NCBI RefSeq assembly: GCF_000308435.1
Contig: NZ_BAFR01000094.1
Span: 1 to 62,700, forward strand
Direction of reading: 5' to 3'
From: Nocardia araoensis NBRC 100135
Lineage (GTDB): Bacteria; Actinomycetota; Actinomycetes; Mycobacteriales; Mycobacteriaceae
DNA: 62,700 nucleotides
Shown: positions 27,273 through 35,443 of the stretch, piece after piece
Numbering within the stretch: the stretch's first letter is position 1
Layout: each line of letters starts with the position of its first letter
Position numbers and translations under genes: made by a program
The notes under the pieces: model-generated
The model's input: the letters and a program-made list of their open reading frames with translations, nothing else
The model's database searches: none
Told to the model about the DNA's origin: nothing

Positions 27273-28373
27273 TTAACGCGCCTTTTCGCCGTCGTCGGAG
27301 GAAAGCGCCTTTTGCAACGAATTGAAAACGGTCAGTCCCTGACCGACCATTCCGTTCACCAGTTCGCTCACTCCGTCCGGTCCGTTCAGCACGGTGAGAT
27401 TCGCGTTCGCCAACCCGTTCGACGCCTGCCGCACGATTTCCGGAAGTTGTTCGATCAACAACTGATCCAGCGCGATCCGGTTGTTCGACGCGGCCGCCTC
27501 GGCCTGGATACGGGTGCGGTCGGCTTCCGCCTCGGCCAGGATGCGCACCCGATCGGCTTCCGCCTGAGCGGGTTTGACGACCTCGGCCTGCAACTGCTGC
27601 TCGCGCAGTTCGGCTTCCTTGCGGGCCTGCTCGGCCTGCGCGGTGAGCACCTCCTGCAACGCCATCGCCTCGGCGAGCGGGCCGGCCTGCGCCGCCTCCG
27701 CGTTGGCCTTGTCGATGTCGCGCTGGTATTGCGCGCGCAGGATCGCCGTCTCGCGCTGATATTCCGCCTGCCTGCGCTGGGATTCCTGTTCGGCCTGCGC
27801 CGCCGCCTGCGCGGCCTGCGATTGCGCGATCTGCGCGTCGCGCTGGACGGCGGCATTGTGCGGGGCGGCGAGCGCGGCGATATAGCCGAGGTTGCCGTCG
27901 TCGATGGACTGGATCTGGAAGGAATCGACCCACAGGCCGATATTGCTCATCTCGACTTTCGACGCGACGAGCACTTCGTCGGCCAGTTTCTGCCGCTCCC
28001 GGATGATCTCCTCGACCGTCATCGAGCCGACGATCGAACGCAGGTGCCCGGAGAAGATGCGCCCGGTCAGCACGGACATCTCCCGCTCCTGCTCGGAGAG
28101 GAACCGCTGGGCGGCGTTCACGATGGACTGGGTGTCGTTGGCCACCTTGAACGCGATCACCGCACGGACGTCGAGCTGGATCGCCTGCTTGGTGACGCAC
28201 CGCTCCTTGATCTCTGATTCGAACATCGCCAGCGACAGGTAGCGCACCTTGCGGAACAACGGAATCACCCAGGCGCCGCGTCCGATGACCACTTTGAACG
28301 GCGCGTTGTCGCGGCTCTTACCCCCGCTGACCAGCATCGCCTCGTCCGGATCCGGTACATGGTAGCCCAGCAC
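27273..28373 (-). CDS. SPFH/band-7 (flotillin-like) protein
   Basis: GTG 28373 lies behind AAGGGAG and gives 366 residues. The first about 200 residues are an SPFH domain (VIPLFRKVRYLSLAMFES, VRAVIAFKVANDTQSIVNAAQ). They are followed by a long Ala/Glu/Gln/Arg coiled coil (about 200-310) and a short C-terminal tail. There is no N-terminal transmembrane helix, so membrane attachment would be by association or acylation, as in flotillins. It is paired with an NfeD-like OB-fold gene 19 bases upstream, the classic SPFH/NfeD partnership. It probably organises membrane microdomains. Confidence 0.88.
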   Translation of the reverse strand: MLGYHVPDPDEAMLVSGGKSRDNAPFKVVIGRGAWVIPLFRKVRYLSLAMFESEIKERCVTKQAIQLDVRAVIAFKVANDTQSIVNAAQRFLSEQEREMSVLTGRIFSGHLRSIVGSMTVEEIIRERQKLADEVLVASKVEMSNIGLWVDSFQIQSIDDGNLGYIAALAAPHNAAVQRDAQIAQSQAAQAAAQAEQESQRRQAEYQRETAILRAQYQRDIDKANAEAAQAGPLAEAMALQEVLTAQAEQARKEAELREQQLQAEVVKPAQAEADRVRILAEAEADRTRIQAEAAASNNRIALDQLLIEQLPEIVRQASNGLANANLTVLNGPDGVSELVNGMVGQGLTVFNSLQKALSSDDGEKAR

Positions 28374-28392
28374 GTCTGTCTCCCTTACTGTT

Positions 28393-28626
28393 TCAGGTCT
28401 CTCCGGCCGGGTCCGGGGTGAGCGGAATCCACGGGACGACGTCGACGACGCGCCCCGGATGGACCGCGATGACCAGCACGGCCGCACCGGCCGGAATCGG
28501 CTCGGTGGACTGTGCGATGTACAGCTCGGTTCCCCCGCGAATCGCGACCAGGACCTCGCCCAGCGTCCCGGCACCTCGGATCGGCGATGTGAGCGTACCC
28601 GTCAAACCCACCACCGGGTCGGTCAT
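28393..28626 (-). CDS. NfeD-like OB-fold protein (C-terminal domain only)
   Basis: The 77-residue protein starts at ATG 28626 with a GAAGGAGAT ribosome site. Its sequence follows the NfeD C-terminal beta-barrel: GLTGTLTSPIRGAGTLGEVLV, IPAGAAVLVIAVHPGRVVDVVP. It lacks the protease and transmembrane parts of long NfeD proteins, leaving only the soluble barrel that contacts SPFH proteins. Its position just upstream of the SPFH gene supports this. It diverges from the caspase-STAND gene with about 120 bases between starts. Confidence 0.75.
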   Translation of the reverse strand: MTDPVVGLTGTLTSPIRGAGTLGEVLVAIRGGTELYIAQSTEPIPAGAAVLVIAVHPGRVVDVVPWIPLTPDPAGET

Positions 28627-28747
28627 CGCGCGATCTCCTTCTTCCGGGTCTCGGACCGTCACCCTACGTCTCGCACAGCGCCTTTCGGTACCGGACCGGC
28701 GCGACGGTGCGGCGAAACGGCCACGGCGGCGCGAGTATGTTTCTTGC

Positions 28748-31700
28748 ATGGGAGGTCGGCTGGCGCTGGTGGTGGGGTCGGAATGCGCGGCGCTGGGAGA
28801 ATTGGGTTTCACCGAGGAACTCGCCAACGGCCTGTACGGGAGTCTGACCGCAGCCGGCGGGTGGCGGCCCGCGACCGATCTGGACGGCCCGGTGCTGAAT
28901 CCCACTGCGGCGCAACTGCTGGAGTCCGTCGACGCGGCCTTCACGGCGGCATCGCAGCGGCAGGCCACCCTCCTGCTCGGCTTCATCGGGCACGGCGTGG
29001 CGACGAATGCCGAGGACTTCTACCTGCTCGGCCGCGATTCGCCCGCTGATCCCACCTCGCACAACGCGTTTCACCTGACCCAGGAGATCCGCGAGCGCCT
29101 CGACCGCGCCGCGCTGGACGGGCTGGTGCTGCTCGTCGACGCCTGCGAGGCGGGTCAGGGTGTGCAAGGGGCCGCGCGCCGGTGGACCGAACTGCTCGCG
29201 CAGTCGGGCGGCCGAATGGAACTGCTGGTCGCCTCGGGCGACGGGCCCGCGTACTCCGGATGCTTCACCCGAACCATGCTCGCCACCTTCGACCTGGGCC
29301 TGCCGCTGCGCGGGGAGAACCTGTTGCCCTCGGACCTGGTCGATCCGATCGCCGTGCAGTGCACCCACCAACAGCCGCAGCACCTGTCGTTCAGCTCCGG
29401 CGCGGTGTCCACGACGCAAGGCGTCGACCCGGGATTGTGGCTGGTGCCGAACACCGCGCGCCACCGGGACGCGGTGAGCGGACGCTCCGCCGCCGGATTC
29501 GTCGACCAGCTGACCAGGGGGCTGCTGCTGACGCCCGATGTGCGCGAGCGTCTGGACGCGATCGTCGACGCGGGCAGCCACCGGCTGCGCGCGGTGCTCG
29601 GTCCCGCGGGCGTGGGAAAATCCACGCTGCTGGCGATGCTGATCCGCCCGAGCCTGGTCGACGGGCTCGCCGTCACCCCCGACTACATCACCGCCGCGGT
29701 ATTCCTGACGGTGAACAGTTCGGTGGAGTCCGTGGCCGCGGAGCTGGCCGCGCAACTCGCCGCGCGCCTGCCCGGGTTCCGGGAGGCGGCGCGCGCGGCC
29801 AGGGCGCACCGGCCCAGGGACGAGTTCGACATCTTCGACATCCTGGTCCGCCGCCCGCTGGCCCGCCTGTCCACCGCGGGCCGCCGGGTCACCCTGGTCT
29901 TCGACGGGCTGAACCAGCCGCAAGAGGGGACCAGGCGGTTGCTGGTGGCCGCGATCGCCGATCTGACCCGCCGCGAAGATCTTCGGCACGTGCGCGTGAT
30001 CGTCGGCATCCGGCCCGGCACCGGCGTCGAGGACGATCCCGGGCTGGCGCACATGCACCGGATCGATGTCGCCGAACCGGCGGCCGACGACATCGCCGCC
30101 GTGGTGGATTCCGCGCGCGGCACGGCGCCGCTCGGCCCGGTCGACTGGATCGGCTGGATCCAGCGGCTACTGGCGGAGACCCCCACGGACGCGAGCGGCT
30201 CGCGGGCGGTGGCCGGTGGCTGGCTGGTGGCGCGCATGCTGCTGGAGGTCGCTGCGGGATTGACCGACAGTGCGGTCGCCGCCGGGATCGGCCTCGATCG
30301 GATCATCGCGCTGCGGGTCGAGACGGCGCTGCGCGGGAACGATGCCGAAATCGAGAAAGACACAGCGACATTGCTCGGCGTGCTGGTCGCGGCGGGCGTG
30401 GGGCCGGTGCTGCCGCTGGAGCTGCTGGATTCGGCGCTGTTGTCGCTCGGCGTCGATCTCAGCGCGGCACGGGTCCGCGATATCGCCGTGAATCTCGGCG
30501 CCCTGCTCACCCGCAGTCATCCCGGCACCGTTCGCGAGTCGCTCGGCGTGGCCCACAGCGCGTTCCTGCCCGCGCTGGACGCGGAGTGCCGTCGCCTCGG
30601 CGTGCGCATCGCGGACGCACATCGCGCCTTGATCGCGGCGATCCAGGCCGATGACAGCGACCGGGCCGCGGACTACGCGCGGGGCGCGGCCGTACGACAC
30701 TGCCTGGCCTACGGCGATTCCGCCTTGGCCATCGACTTCCTGGAGAAGTTGGAAACCGGCAGGTCGGCCGACGACCGCGACTTGTGGGCCGCGTGGACGC
30801 CCGATTTCGCGGAGTCACTGGGCGCGGACCATCCCGACACCTTCACGACACGGGAGCGGTGGGCCTATCATCGCGCCGAGAGCGGCGACCTGGTCGGCGC
30901 CGTCGCCGATTTCGAACAGTTGCTCGCCGACCGGTTGCGGGTGTTCGGGCCCGACGATCCGTCGACTCTGGACACCCGCGACAAATTGGCCAGCTACCGC
31001 GCCCGTTGCGGTGACTATTCCGGCGCGGGCGAGGAGTTCGAGCACCTGCTGGCCGACCAGCTGCGCCTGCTCGGGTCCGACCATCCCGAAACCCTTCGCA
31101 CCAGGAACAATCTGGCGTCCAATCGCGGCGACGTCGGTGATTTCGCCGGGGCGATCGACCGGTTCGAGCAGCTGCGCGCCGACCGTGCCCGTGTGCTGGG
31201 CGGCGATCACCCGGACACCTTGCGCACCCGCAACAGCCTGGCCTACTGGCGGGCGGGTAGCGGCGATCTCGACGGCGCGAAGGTCGAGTTCGAGCAGCTG
31301 GTGGCCGACTATCTCCGGGTCTTCGGCGCCGACCATCCCAATACGCTCGGCGCGCGCAACAACCTCGCGGCTTTCCGCGCGCGCAGCGGTGATCTGGCGG
31401 GGGCGGGCGCGGAGTTCACCCGCCTGCTCGACGATCGTCTGCGGGTACTCGGCCCCGACCATCCCGACACGCTGCTCACCCGCGGCAAGCTGGCCGCCTA
31501 CCGCGCCGACAGCGGCGACCTCGATGGCGCTGTCGCCGATCTGGAAAAACTGCTCGGCGACCGGTTACGGGTGCTCGGCCCGGATCACCCGGACACCTTC
31601 GACACCCGCAACGAACTCGCGGGCTGCCGCGCCCGGCACGGCGACCTCACCCGCGCGATCGCCGAACTGGAGGTGCTGCTGGTCGCGGAGTTGCGTGCGC

Positions 31701-31786
31701 TCGGCCCCAACCACGCCGCCACCATCCGGACGCAGAACACCCTCGCGTACTGGCGGGGCCGGGCCGGTGAGCTACCTTCCGGCTGA
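28748..31786 (+). CDS. Caspase-like / STAND NTPase / TPR multidomain protein
   Basis: The ATG at 28748 gives 1012 residues. Residues about 1-200 form a peptidase C14 (caspase-like) domain with the dyad His82 (LLGFIGHG) and Cys133 (VLLVDACEAGQG). Residues about 270-550 are a P-loop NTPase with Walker A GPAGVGKST (Lys291) and Walker B VTLVFDGLN near 380, followed by helical winged-helix-like sequence. Residues 694-1012 are tandem TPRs. This effector-NTPase-repeat order is that of STAND/NLR-like signalling proteins, in which a sensor array controls oligomerisation and proteolysis. A role in anti-phage defence or regulated cell death is inference. It diverges from SPFH/NfeD-like genes, and the TetR gene downstream is convergent, 11 bases away. 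Confidence 0.85.
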   Translation: MGGRLALVVGSECAALGELGFTEELANGLYGSLTAAGGWRPATDLDGPVLNPTAAQLLESVDAAFTAASQRQATLLLGFIGHGVATNAEDFYLLGRDSPADPTSHNAFHLTQEIRERLDRAALDGLVLLVDACEAGQGVQGAARRWTELLAQSGGRMELLVASGDGPAYSGCFTRTMLATFDLGLPLRGENLLPSDLVDPIAVQCTHQQPQHLSFSSGAVSTTQGVDPGLWLVPNTARHRDAVSGRSAAGFVDQLTRGLLLTPDVRERLDAIVDAGSHRLRAVLGPAGVGKSTLLAMLIRPSLVDGLAVTPDYITAAVFLTVNSSVESVAAELAAQLAARLPGFREAARAARAHRPRDEFDIFDILVRRPLARLSTAGRRVTLVFDGLNQPQEGTRRLLVAAIADLTRREDLRHVRVIVGIRPGTGVEDDPGLAHMHRIDVAEPAADDIAAVVDSARGTAPLGPVDWIGWIQRLLAETPTDASGSRAVAGGWLVARMLLEVAAGLTDSAVAAGIGLDRIIALRVETALRGNDAEIEKDTATLLGVLVAAGVGPVLPLELLDSALLSLGVDLSAARVRDIAVNLGALLTRSHPGTVRESLGVAHSAFLPALDAECRRLGVRIADAHRALIAAIQADDSDRAADYARGAAVRHCLAYGDSALAIDFLEKLETGRSADDRDLWAAWTPDFAESLGADHPDTFTTRERWAYHRAESGDLVGAVADFEQLLADRLRVFGPDDPSTLDTRDKLASYRARCGDYSGAGEEFEHLLADQLRLLGSDHPETLRTRNNLASNRGDVGDFAGAIDRFEQLRADRARVLGGDHPDTLRTRNSLAYWRAGSGDLDGAKVEFEQLVADYLRVFGADHPNTLGARNNLAAFRARSGDLAGAGAEFTRLLDDRLRVLGPDHPDTLLTRGKLAAYRADSGDLDGAVADLEKLLGDRLRVLGPDHPDTFDTRNELAGCRARHGDLTRAIAELEVLLVAELRALGPNHAATIRTQNTLAYWRGRAGELPSG
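30827..31783 (+). repeat. In-frame 126-bp tandem repeat encoding TPRs
   Basis: Seven full 42-residue units and one partial unit follow one another without insertion. Each begins near D-H-P-x-T, continues with a TRNxLAxxRAxSGDLxGA-like helix, and ends LLxDRLRVLGP. This is the kinesin-light-chain type of TPR. Constant length and high identity between units suggest recent duplication or gene conversion and a potentially variable copy number. Confidence 0.9.
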
Positions 31787-31797
31787 CGCGGCGCCGG

Positions 31798-32427
31798 TCA
31801 GGAACGGTAGAGCGCGCGGTACGCGGTGAGCATCGCGAGGCAGTGCTCGATGATCTGCTCGCGGGTGGCGCGCAGCGAGCCGTTCAGCCAGGCCGAGAAC
31901 ATGCCCGCGTTGCCGCTCGCCATGGTCACCGCCGCCAGCCTGCGCTTGACCGGGTCGTCGATGTGGGCGAACAGATGGTCCTGCATGATCCGGGTGAAGA
32001 CCGGCATCACCGCGAAGGTGGTCTGCCCGAGCCCGGTGCTGGAATACGGCTCGACCAGGAACAGCCGCGATTTGCGCGGGTCGTCGAGCACCTTGTCCAC
32101 CAGGATCTCCGACAGCGCGCGGTCGCGGGAGGGGTCGTCGGTGGCGGCGAAGGCCGTCATGGGTTCCAGGAATTCCTCGGCGACCTGACGGTAGAGCACG
32201 TCGAGCAACTCGTCGCGGCTGGCGAAGCTCTCGTAGAAATAGCGGTCGGTGAGATTGGCCTTACGGCACACCGCACGCATGGTGACCCCGCTCGCGCCCG
32301 ACTCGCCGATCAGATCGAGCGCCGCCTCCAACAGCGCCGCCCGCCGCGTCTCCCTGCGCTCGGTGAGCGTCGTCCCACCCCAGATCCGTGGGCCCCCGTC
32401 GTCGTCTGCGTCCTGACCTGTCTGCAC
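31798..32427 (-). CDS. TetR-family transcriptional regulator
   Basis: I chose GTG 32427 (209 residues, starting with MQTGQDADDD); the frame stays open further upstream to an ATG at 32511. The HTH is at about residues 20-65 (RRAALLEAALDLIGESGASG, then CRKANLTDRYFYESF). The rest is a helical ligand domain. It diverges from the stand-alone condensation-domain gene, with 173 bases between starts, and is convergent with the STAND gene. It is the best local candidate to regulate the condensation gene. Confidence 0.85.
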   Translation of the reverse strand: MQTGQDADDDGGPRIWGGTTLTERRETRRAALLEAALDLIGESGASGVTMRAVCRKANLTDRYFYESFASRDELLDVLYRQVAEEFLEPMTAFAATDDPSRDRALSEILVDKVLDDPRKSRLFLVEPYSSTGLGQTTFAVMPVFTRIMQDHLFAHIDDPVKRRLAAVTMASGNAGMFSAWLNGSLRATREQIIEHCLAMLTAYRALYRS

Positions 32428-32549
32428 GGCCCAACGATAGTGCCTGGCGGCGCACCCCGGCGCCGCGCTCACCCGCCCCGCCCTCCCGGGCCTTGCCGAA
32501 CTGGACTCCACGCCGTCACGGTGCGATAACTGTCGGTTTACTCGACCTG

Positions 32550-32595
32550 GTTACCTTCCCTCGGATGCTCGGTGTTTTCGGTAGTGGAGGGTAAC
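32550..32595 (+). promoter_or_regulatory. Leader inverted repeat covering the ribosome site of the condensation gene
   Basis: Arms GTTACCTTCC (32550-32559) and GGAGGGTAAC (32586-32595) pair with one mismatch around a 26-base loop. The right arm contains the GGAGGG that serves as ribosome binding site for the ATG at 32601. In RNA the hairpin would hide the ribosome site; in DNA it could be the operator for the divergent TetR protein. Confidence 0.5.
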
Positions 32596-32600
32596 GGCGC

Positions 32601-34190
32601 ATGAACAACTCCGCTGCGGTGATCTCGTCCGAAGGAATCGGCTACGGACTCGGGCACCCGGGATGGCACCCGGTACGACCAGCGGTTCGTCCTGTCCCGC
32701 CGCCGCGCCGTCCGATGCCGCTCGCCCGCGGGCCGCGCCCGGCGCATATCCCGCTCGCCCCCGCGCAGGAACGGATGTGGCACGCCGCTCTATCCGGTAA
32801 CTCGAGTGACTGGAACGTGGCTCGCGCGGTGCGCCTGTCCGGACCGGCGCTGCGGCCCGAGGCGATCGTCGCCGCGATCGACGACGTCGTCGCCCGGCAC
32901 GAACCGCTGCGCACCCGCTATCCGAGGACCGCCGCGGGCCCGGCCCAGGTGATCGTCCCGGCGCACGAGGCCGGGCCGCTGACCGACGTCGTCGTGCTCA
33001 CCGAAGCCGAATTGCCGCGGCGGATGGCGGAAATCGCCGCGACCGAGTTCGATCTGGAGACCGACCTGCCGCTGCGCGCCCGGCTGTGCGTGCTCGGACC
33101 GCACGAGGTGGTGCTGGTGCTGGTCGTGCACCACATCTCGATCGACGGGCGCTCGGTGGCCCCGCTGCTGCGCGATCTCGCCACGGCGTACCTCGCCAGG
33201 CAGGCCGGAGCCGCGCCGGACTGGCCACCCCTGCCGGTCGACTACGCGGACTACACCCTGTGGAAGCACGCCCAGCTGGGTGATTACTCCGACGAATGGA
33301 GCCGCGCCACGCAGCAGTTGCGTTACTGGGCCATCACCCTGGCCGGTCGGCCGCCGGTGCTCGAATTCCCCTGCGTACGGCCCCGTGCGATCCGCCGAGG
33401 CGGTGCGAGCGCGGGCGCCGTCGTGCCGGTCGCGTTCGGTCCCGACGTGCACCGCGCGCTGCTTGATCGGGCGTGCGCGGCGCGGGCCAGCCTGTTCATG
33501 GTGTTGCAGACCGCTTTCGCGGTATCCGTCGGCGCGTTCGCGGGCTGCGCCGACGTGACGGTGGCCACCGCGGTCGCCGGCCGCGATCATCGGCTGCTCG
33601 ACGACCTGGTCGGCAACTTCGCCGACGACGTGCTGATGCGCGTGCGGCTCGACCGCGCCGCCGACGTGGAGGAACTGCTCGATCAGGTGCGCAGGGTGGC
33701 ACTGGCCGCCTTCGCCCATCCCGACACCCCCGGCCAGCGGCTGAAGCGCTGCCTGTTGCAGGACGCGGCCTGCCCGCTGTTCCAGGCGACGCTCATCCTC
33801 CAGCGCGGTGCCGCTGCCGAGCCCGCGGCGGACGCATCCGGTGGGGTGACCATCACCGAGGTCGACACCGGAATCGTCCGCGCCAAGCACGACCTCGAAT
33901 TCGGTCTCGTCGACCGGTACGACCGGCTCGGCGCGCCCGCGGGCATCGACGGCGTGTTCATCTACCCGGCCGCGCTGTTCGAGCGGGACACGGCGGTCCG
34001 CTTCACCGAATTGTTCACCGCCACCGTCGAACTCCTGGCCACCGGCTACCGTGGTCCGGTCGCCCCGTTGCTGTCGGGCTTTCCCGCCGGGCGGCGGGAC
34101 TTCGCGCCCCCGGGCGATCAGCCTCGTTCCAGCGGCAGCCCCGCATCGCGCCAGGCGACCACGCCACCGGCCAAGCTGGCGGCGTCGTAG
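32601..34190 (+). CDS. Stand-alone condensation-domain protein
   Basis: This 529-residue protein carries one NRPS-type condensation/acyltransferase domain. The start motif is PLAPAQERMWHAALSG near residue 52, and the catalytic motif is VVHHISIDGRS near residue 177 (HHxxxDG intact). DYADYTLWK and VGNFADDVLMRVRL follow further on. No adenylation or carrier domain follows. The first about 48 residues are a Pro/Arg-rich extension. Free C-domain proteins join an acyl or aminoacyl donor to an amine or alcohol, as in PapA-type or amide-forming enzymes. Its 3' end overlaps the convergent cysteine-synthase-like gene by 73 bases. Involvement in the adjacent PLP pathway is possible but not shown. Confidence 0.85.
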   Translation: MNNSAAVISSEGIGYGLGHPGWHPVRPAVRPVPPPRRPMPLARGPRPAHIPLAPAQERMWHAALSGNSSDWNVARAVRLSGPALRPEAIVAAIDDVVARHEPLRTRYPRTAAGPAQVIVPAHEAGPLTDVVVLTEAELPRRMAEIAATEFDLETDLPLRARLCVLGPHEVVLVLVVHHISIDGRSVAPLLRDLATAYLARQAGAAPDWPPLPVDYADYTLWKHAQLGDYSDEWSRATQQLRYWAITLAGRPPVLEFPCVRPRAIRRGGASAGAVVPVAFGPDVHRALLDRACAARASLFMVLQTAFAVSVGAFAGCADVTVATAVAGRDHRLLDDLVGNFADDVLMRVRLDRAADVEELLDQVRRVALAAFAHPDTPGQRLKRCLLQDAACPLFQATLILQRGAAAEPAADASGGVTITEVDTGIVRAKHDLEFGLVDRYDRLGAPAGIDGVFIYPAALFERDTAVRFTELFTATVELLATGYRGPVAPLLSGFPAGRRDFAPPGDQPRSSGSPASRQATTPPAKLAAS

Positions 34191-35443
34191 CCGGCTCGCC
34201 GGGCTCGGGCCGCGAATCGCACCGAGAGCTCGCCGACCGGGCAGACGAAGACGACGGGTCGCGAGCGCGGGAACGGGACGCCGTGGCCGAACATGTCGTC
34301 GAGCTGGTCGTCGCGGATGTTCAACGCGCCGGGCACGTGCCCGATCCGGTAGGCCATGGCGCCGCGACTGTCCACGATGGTCGGGCGCCCGGTCCGGTCC
34401 AGCTCGGCCAGCTGCTCGGGTGACAGGCGCGGCACCGCCGCCAGCTCCTCCTCGGTCGGCGCCGCCGCGCGTTCGGCGCGGCCGAACAGTTCCGGCCTGC
34501 GCTTCTTGATGTACGACAGGTACGGCTCGAGCCGATCGCAGACGATGAACACCGCCACGATCGGATCGTCCGGATCGGTCGCCGACCGATCGAGCGCGCC
34601 GAGCGTATCCAGCGCGGCGGCGTAACTCGCGCCGCTGGTCGGACCGGCCAGGACGCCGTACCCGGTCGCCAGGCGCAGCGTCGCGTCCACGGCGTCGCCG
34701 GCCGCCACGGTCGCGATCCGGTCGTAGAACTCGGGCTGGAACAGTCCGACATCCCACATCTCGCTCTCCGACCGGATACCGGGAATGAAGTCCGACCGCT
34801 CCGAAACCACGGCCACAGTGCGCAATTCGGGATTGTGCTTGCGCAGGTAGGTGGCGGTCCCCCTGGTGGAGCCGGTGGTGCCGAGTCCGCCGATCAGATA
34901 ATCGATCCTGGTGATGCCGTCGGCCGCGAGGTCCTCGTGGATCTCCCGTCCGGTGCCGTGGTGGTGGGCCTCGATGTTCTTCTCGTTGGTGTACTGCGAC
35001 AGATGCCGGTACACGCCGGGGTGCTGGGCCATGGTCGCCTCGATCACCGAATACACGTCGTTCGGCGTGGTCGGGTCCGGGCACTCGGACAGGCCGGGCA
35101 GTTCCACGATCTCGGTGCCGAACAGCTGCAGCAGATCGCGGACCTCGCCCACCTTGATCCGATTGGTCACCGCGCGCAGGTCGATCCCGTACACCGCGCC
35201 CAGGACGCGCAGTGCTTTGGCCGTATTCCCGCTGGACGCCTCGATGAGCGTCCGCCCCTCGGCACGGATCTCCGTCAGGTCGTCGCGCAGCATCGCCCAG
35301 GCCACCCGATCCTTCACCGAACCGAACGGGTTGTGCGACTCCAATTTCGCGTAGAGCTCCACGTTCGTCAGCCCGTGCACCGCGGGGTCGAGCCGCAGCA
35401 GCGGCGTGTTGCCGATGAGTTCGGTGATGTGGTCGTATCGCAT
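34118..35443 (-). CDS. Cysteine-synthase-like PLP enzyme fused to rhodanese domain
   Basis: ATG 35443 overlaps the upstream stop (ATGA), giving 441 residues. Residues 1-330 form a fold-type II PLP beta-synthase: ITELIGNTPLLRL, the PLP Lys in NPFGSVKDRVAW, the substrate loop EASSGNTAKAL, and the phosphate-binding GGLGTTGSTRG. Residues about 345-441 form a rhodanese-like domain. Its active-loop Cys is in VVFVCPVGELSVRFAARARRA, preceded by RPTIVDSRGAMAYRIGHVPGALNI. The synthase half resembles the SbnA/Y4xP class that makes non-protein amino acids from O-phospho- or O-acetylserine. A fused sulfur-transfer domain suggests a persulfide as nucleophile or source. It is last in the four-gene operon. 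Confidence 0.88.
   Translation of the reverse strand: MRYDHITELIGNTPLLRLDPAVHGLTNVELYAKLESHNPFGSVKDRVAWAMLRDDLTEIRAEGRTLIEASSGNTAKALRVLGAVYGIDLRAVTNRIKVGEVRDLLQLFGTEIVELPGLSECPDPTTPNDVYSVIEATMAQHPGVYRHLSQYTNEKNIEAHHHGTGREIHEDLAADGITRIDYLIGGLGTTGSTRGTATYLRKHNPELRTVAVVSERSDFIPGIRSESEMWDVGLFQPEFYDRIATVAAGDAVDATLRLATGYGVLAGPTSGASYAAALDTLGALDRSATDPDDPIVAVFIVCDRLEPYLSYIKKRRPELFGRAERAAAPTEEELAAVPRLSPEQLAELDRTGRPTIVDSRGAMAYRIGHVPGALNIRDDQLDDMFGHGVPFPRSRPVVFVCPVGELSVRFAARARRAGYDAASLAGGVVAWRDAGLPLERG

Noticed and set aside
28748..31786. A complete known multi-gene anti-phage system
   Set aside because: Only one protein with STAND-type architecture is present; no nuclease, reverse transcriptase, toxin or phage/mobile gene lies nearby, so only a candidate role is reported.
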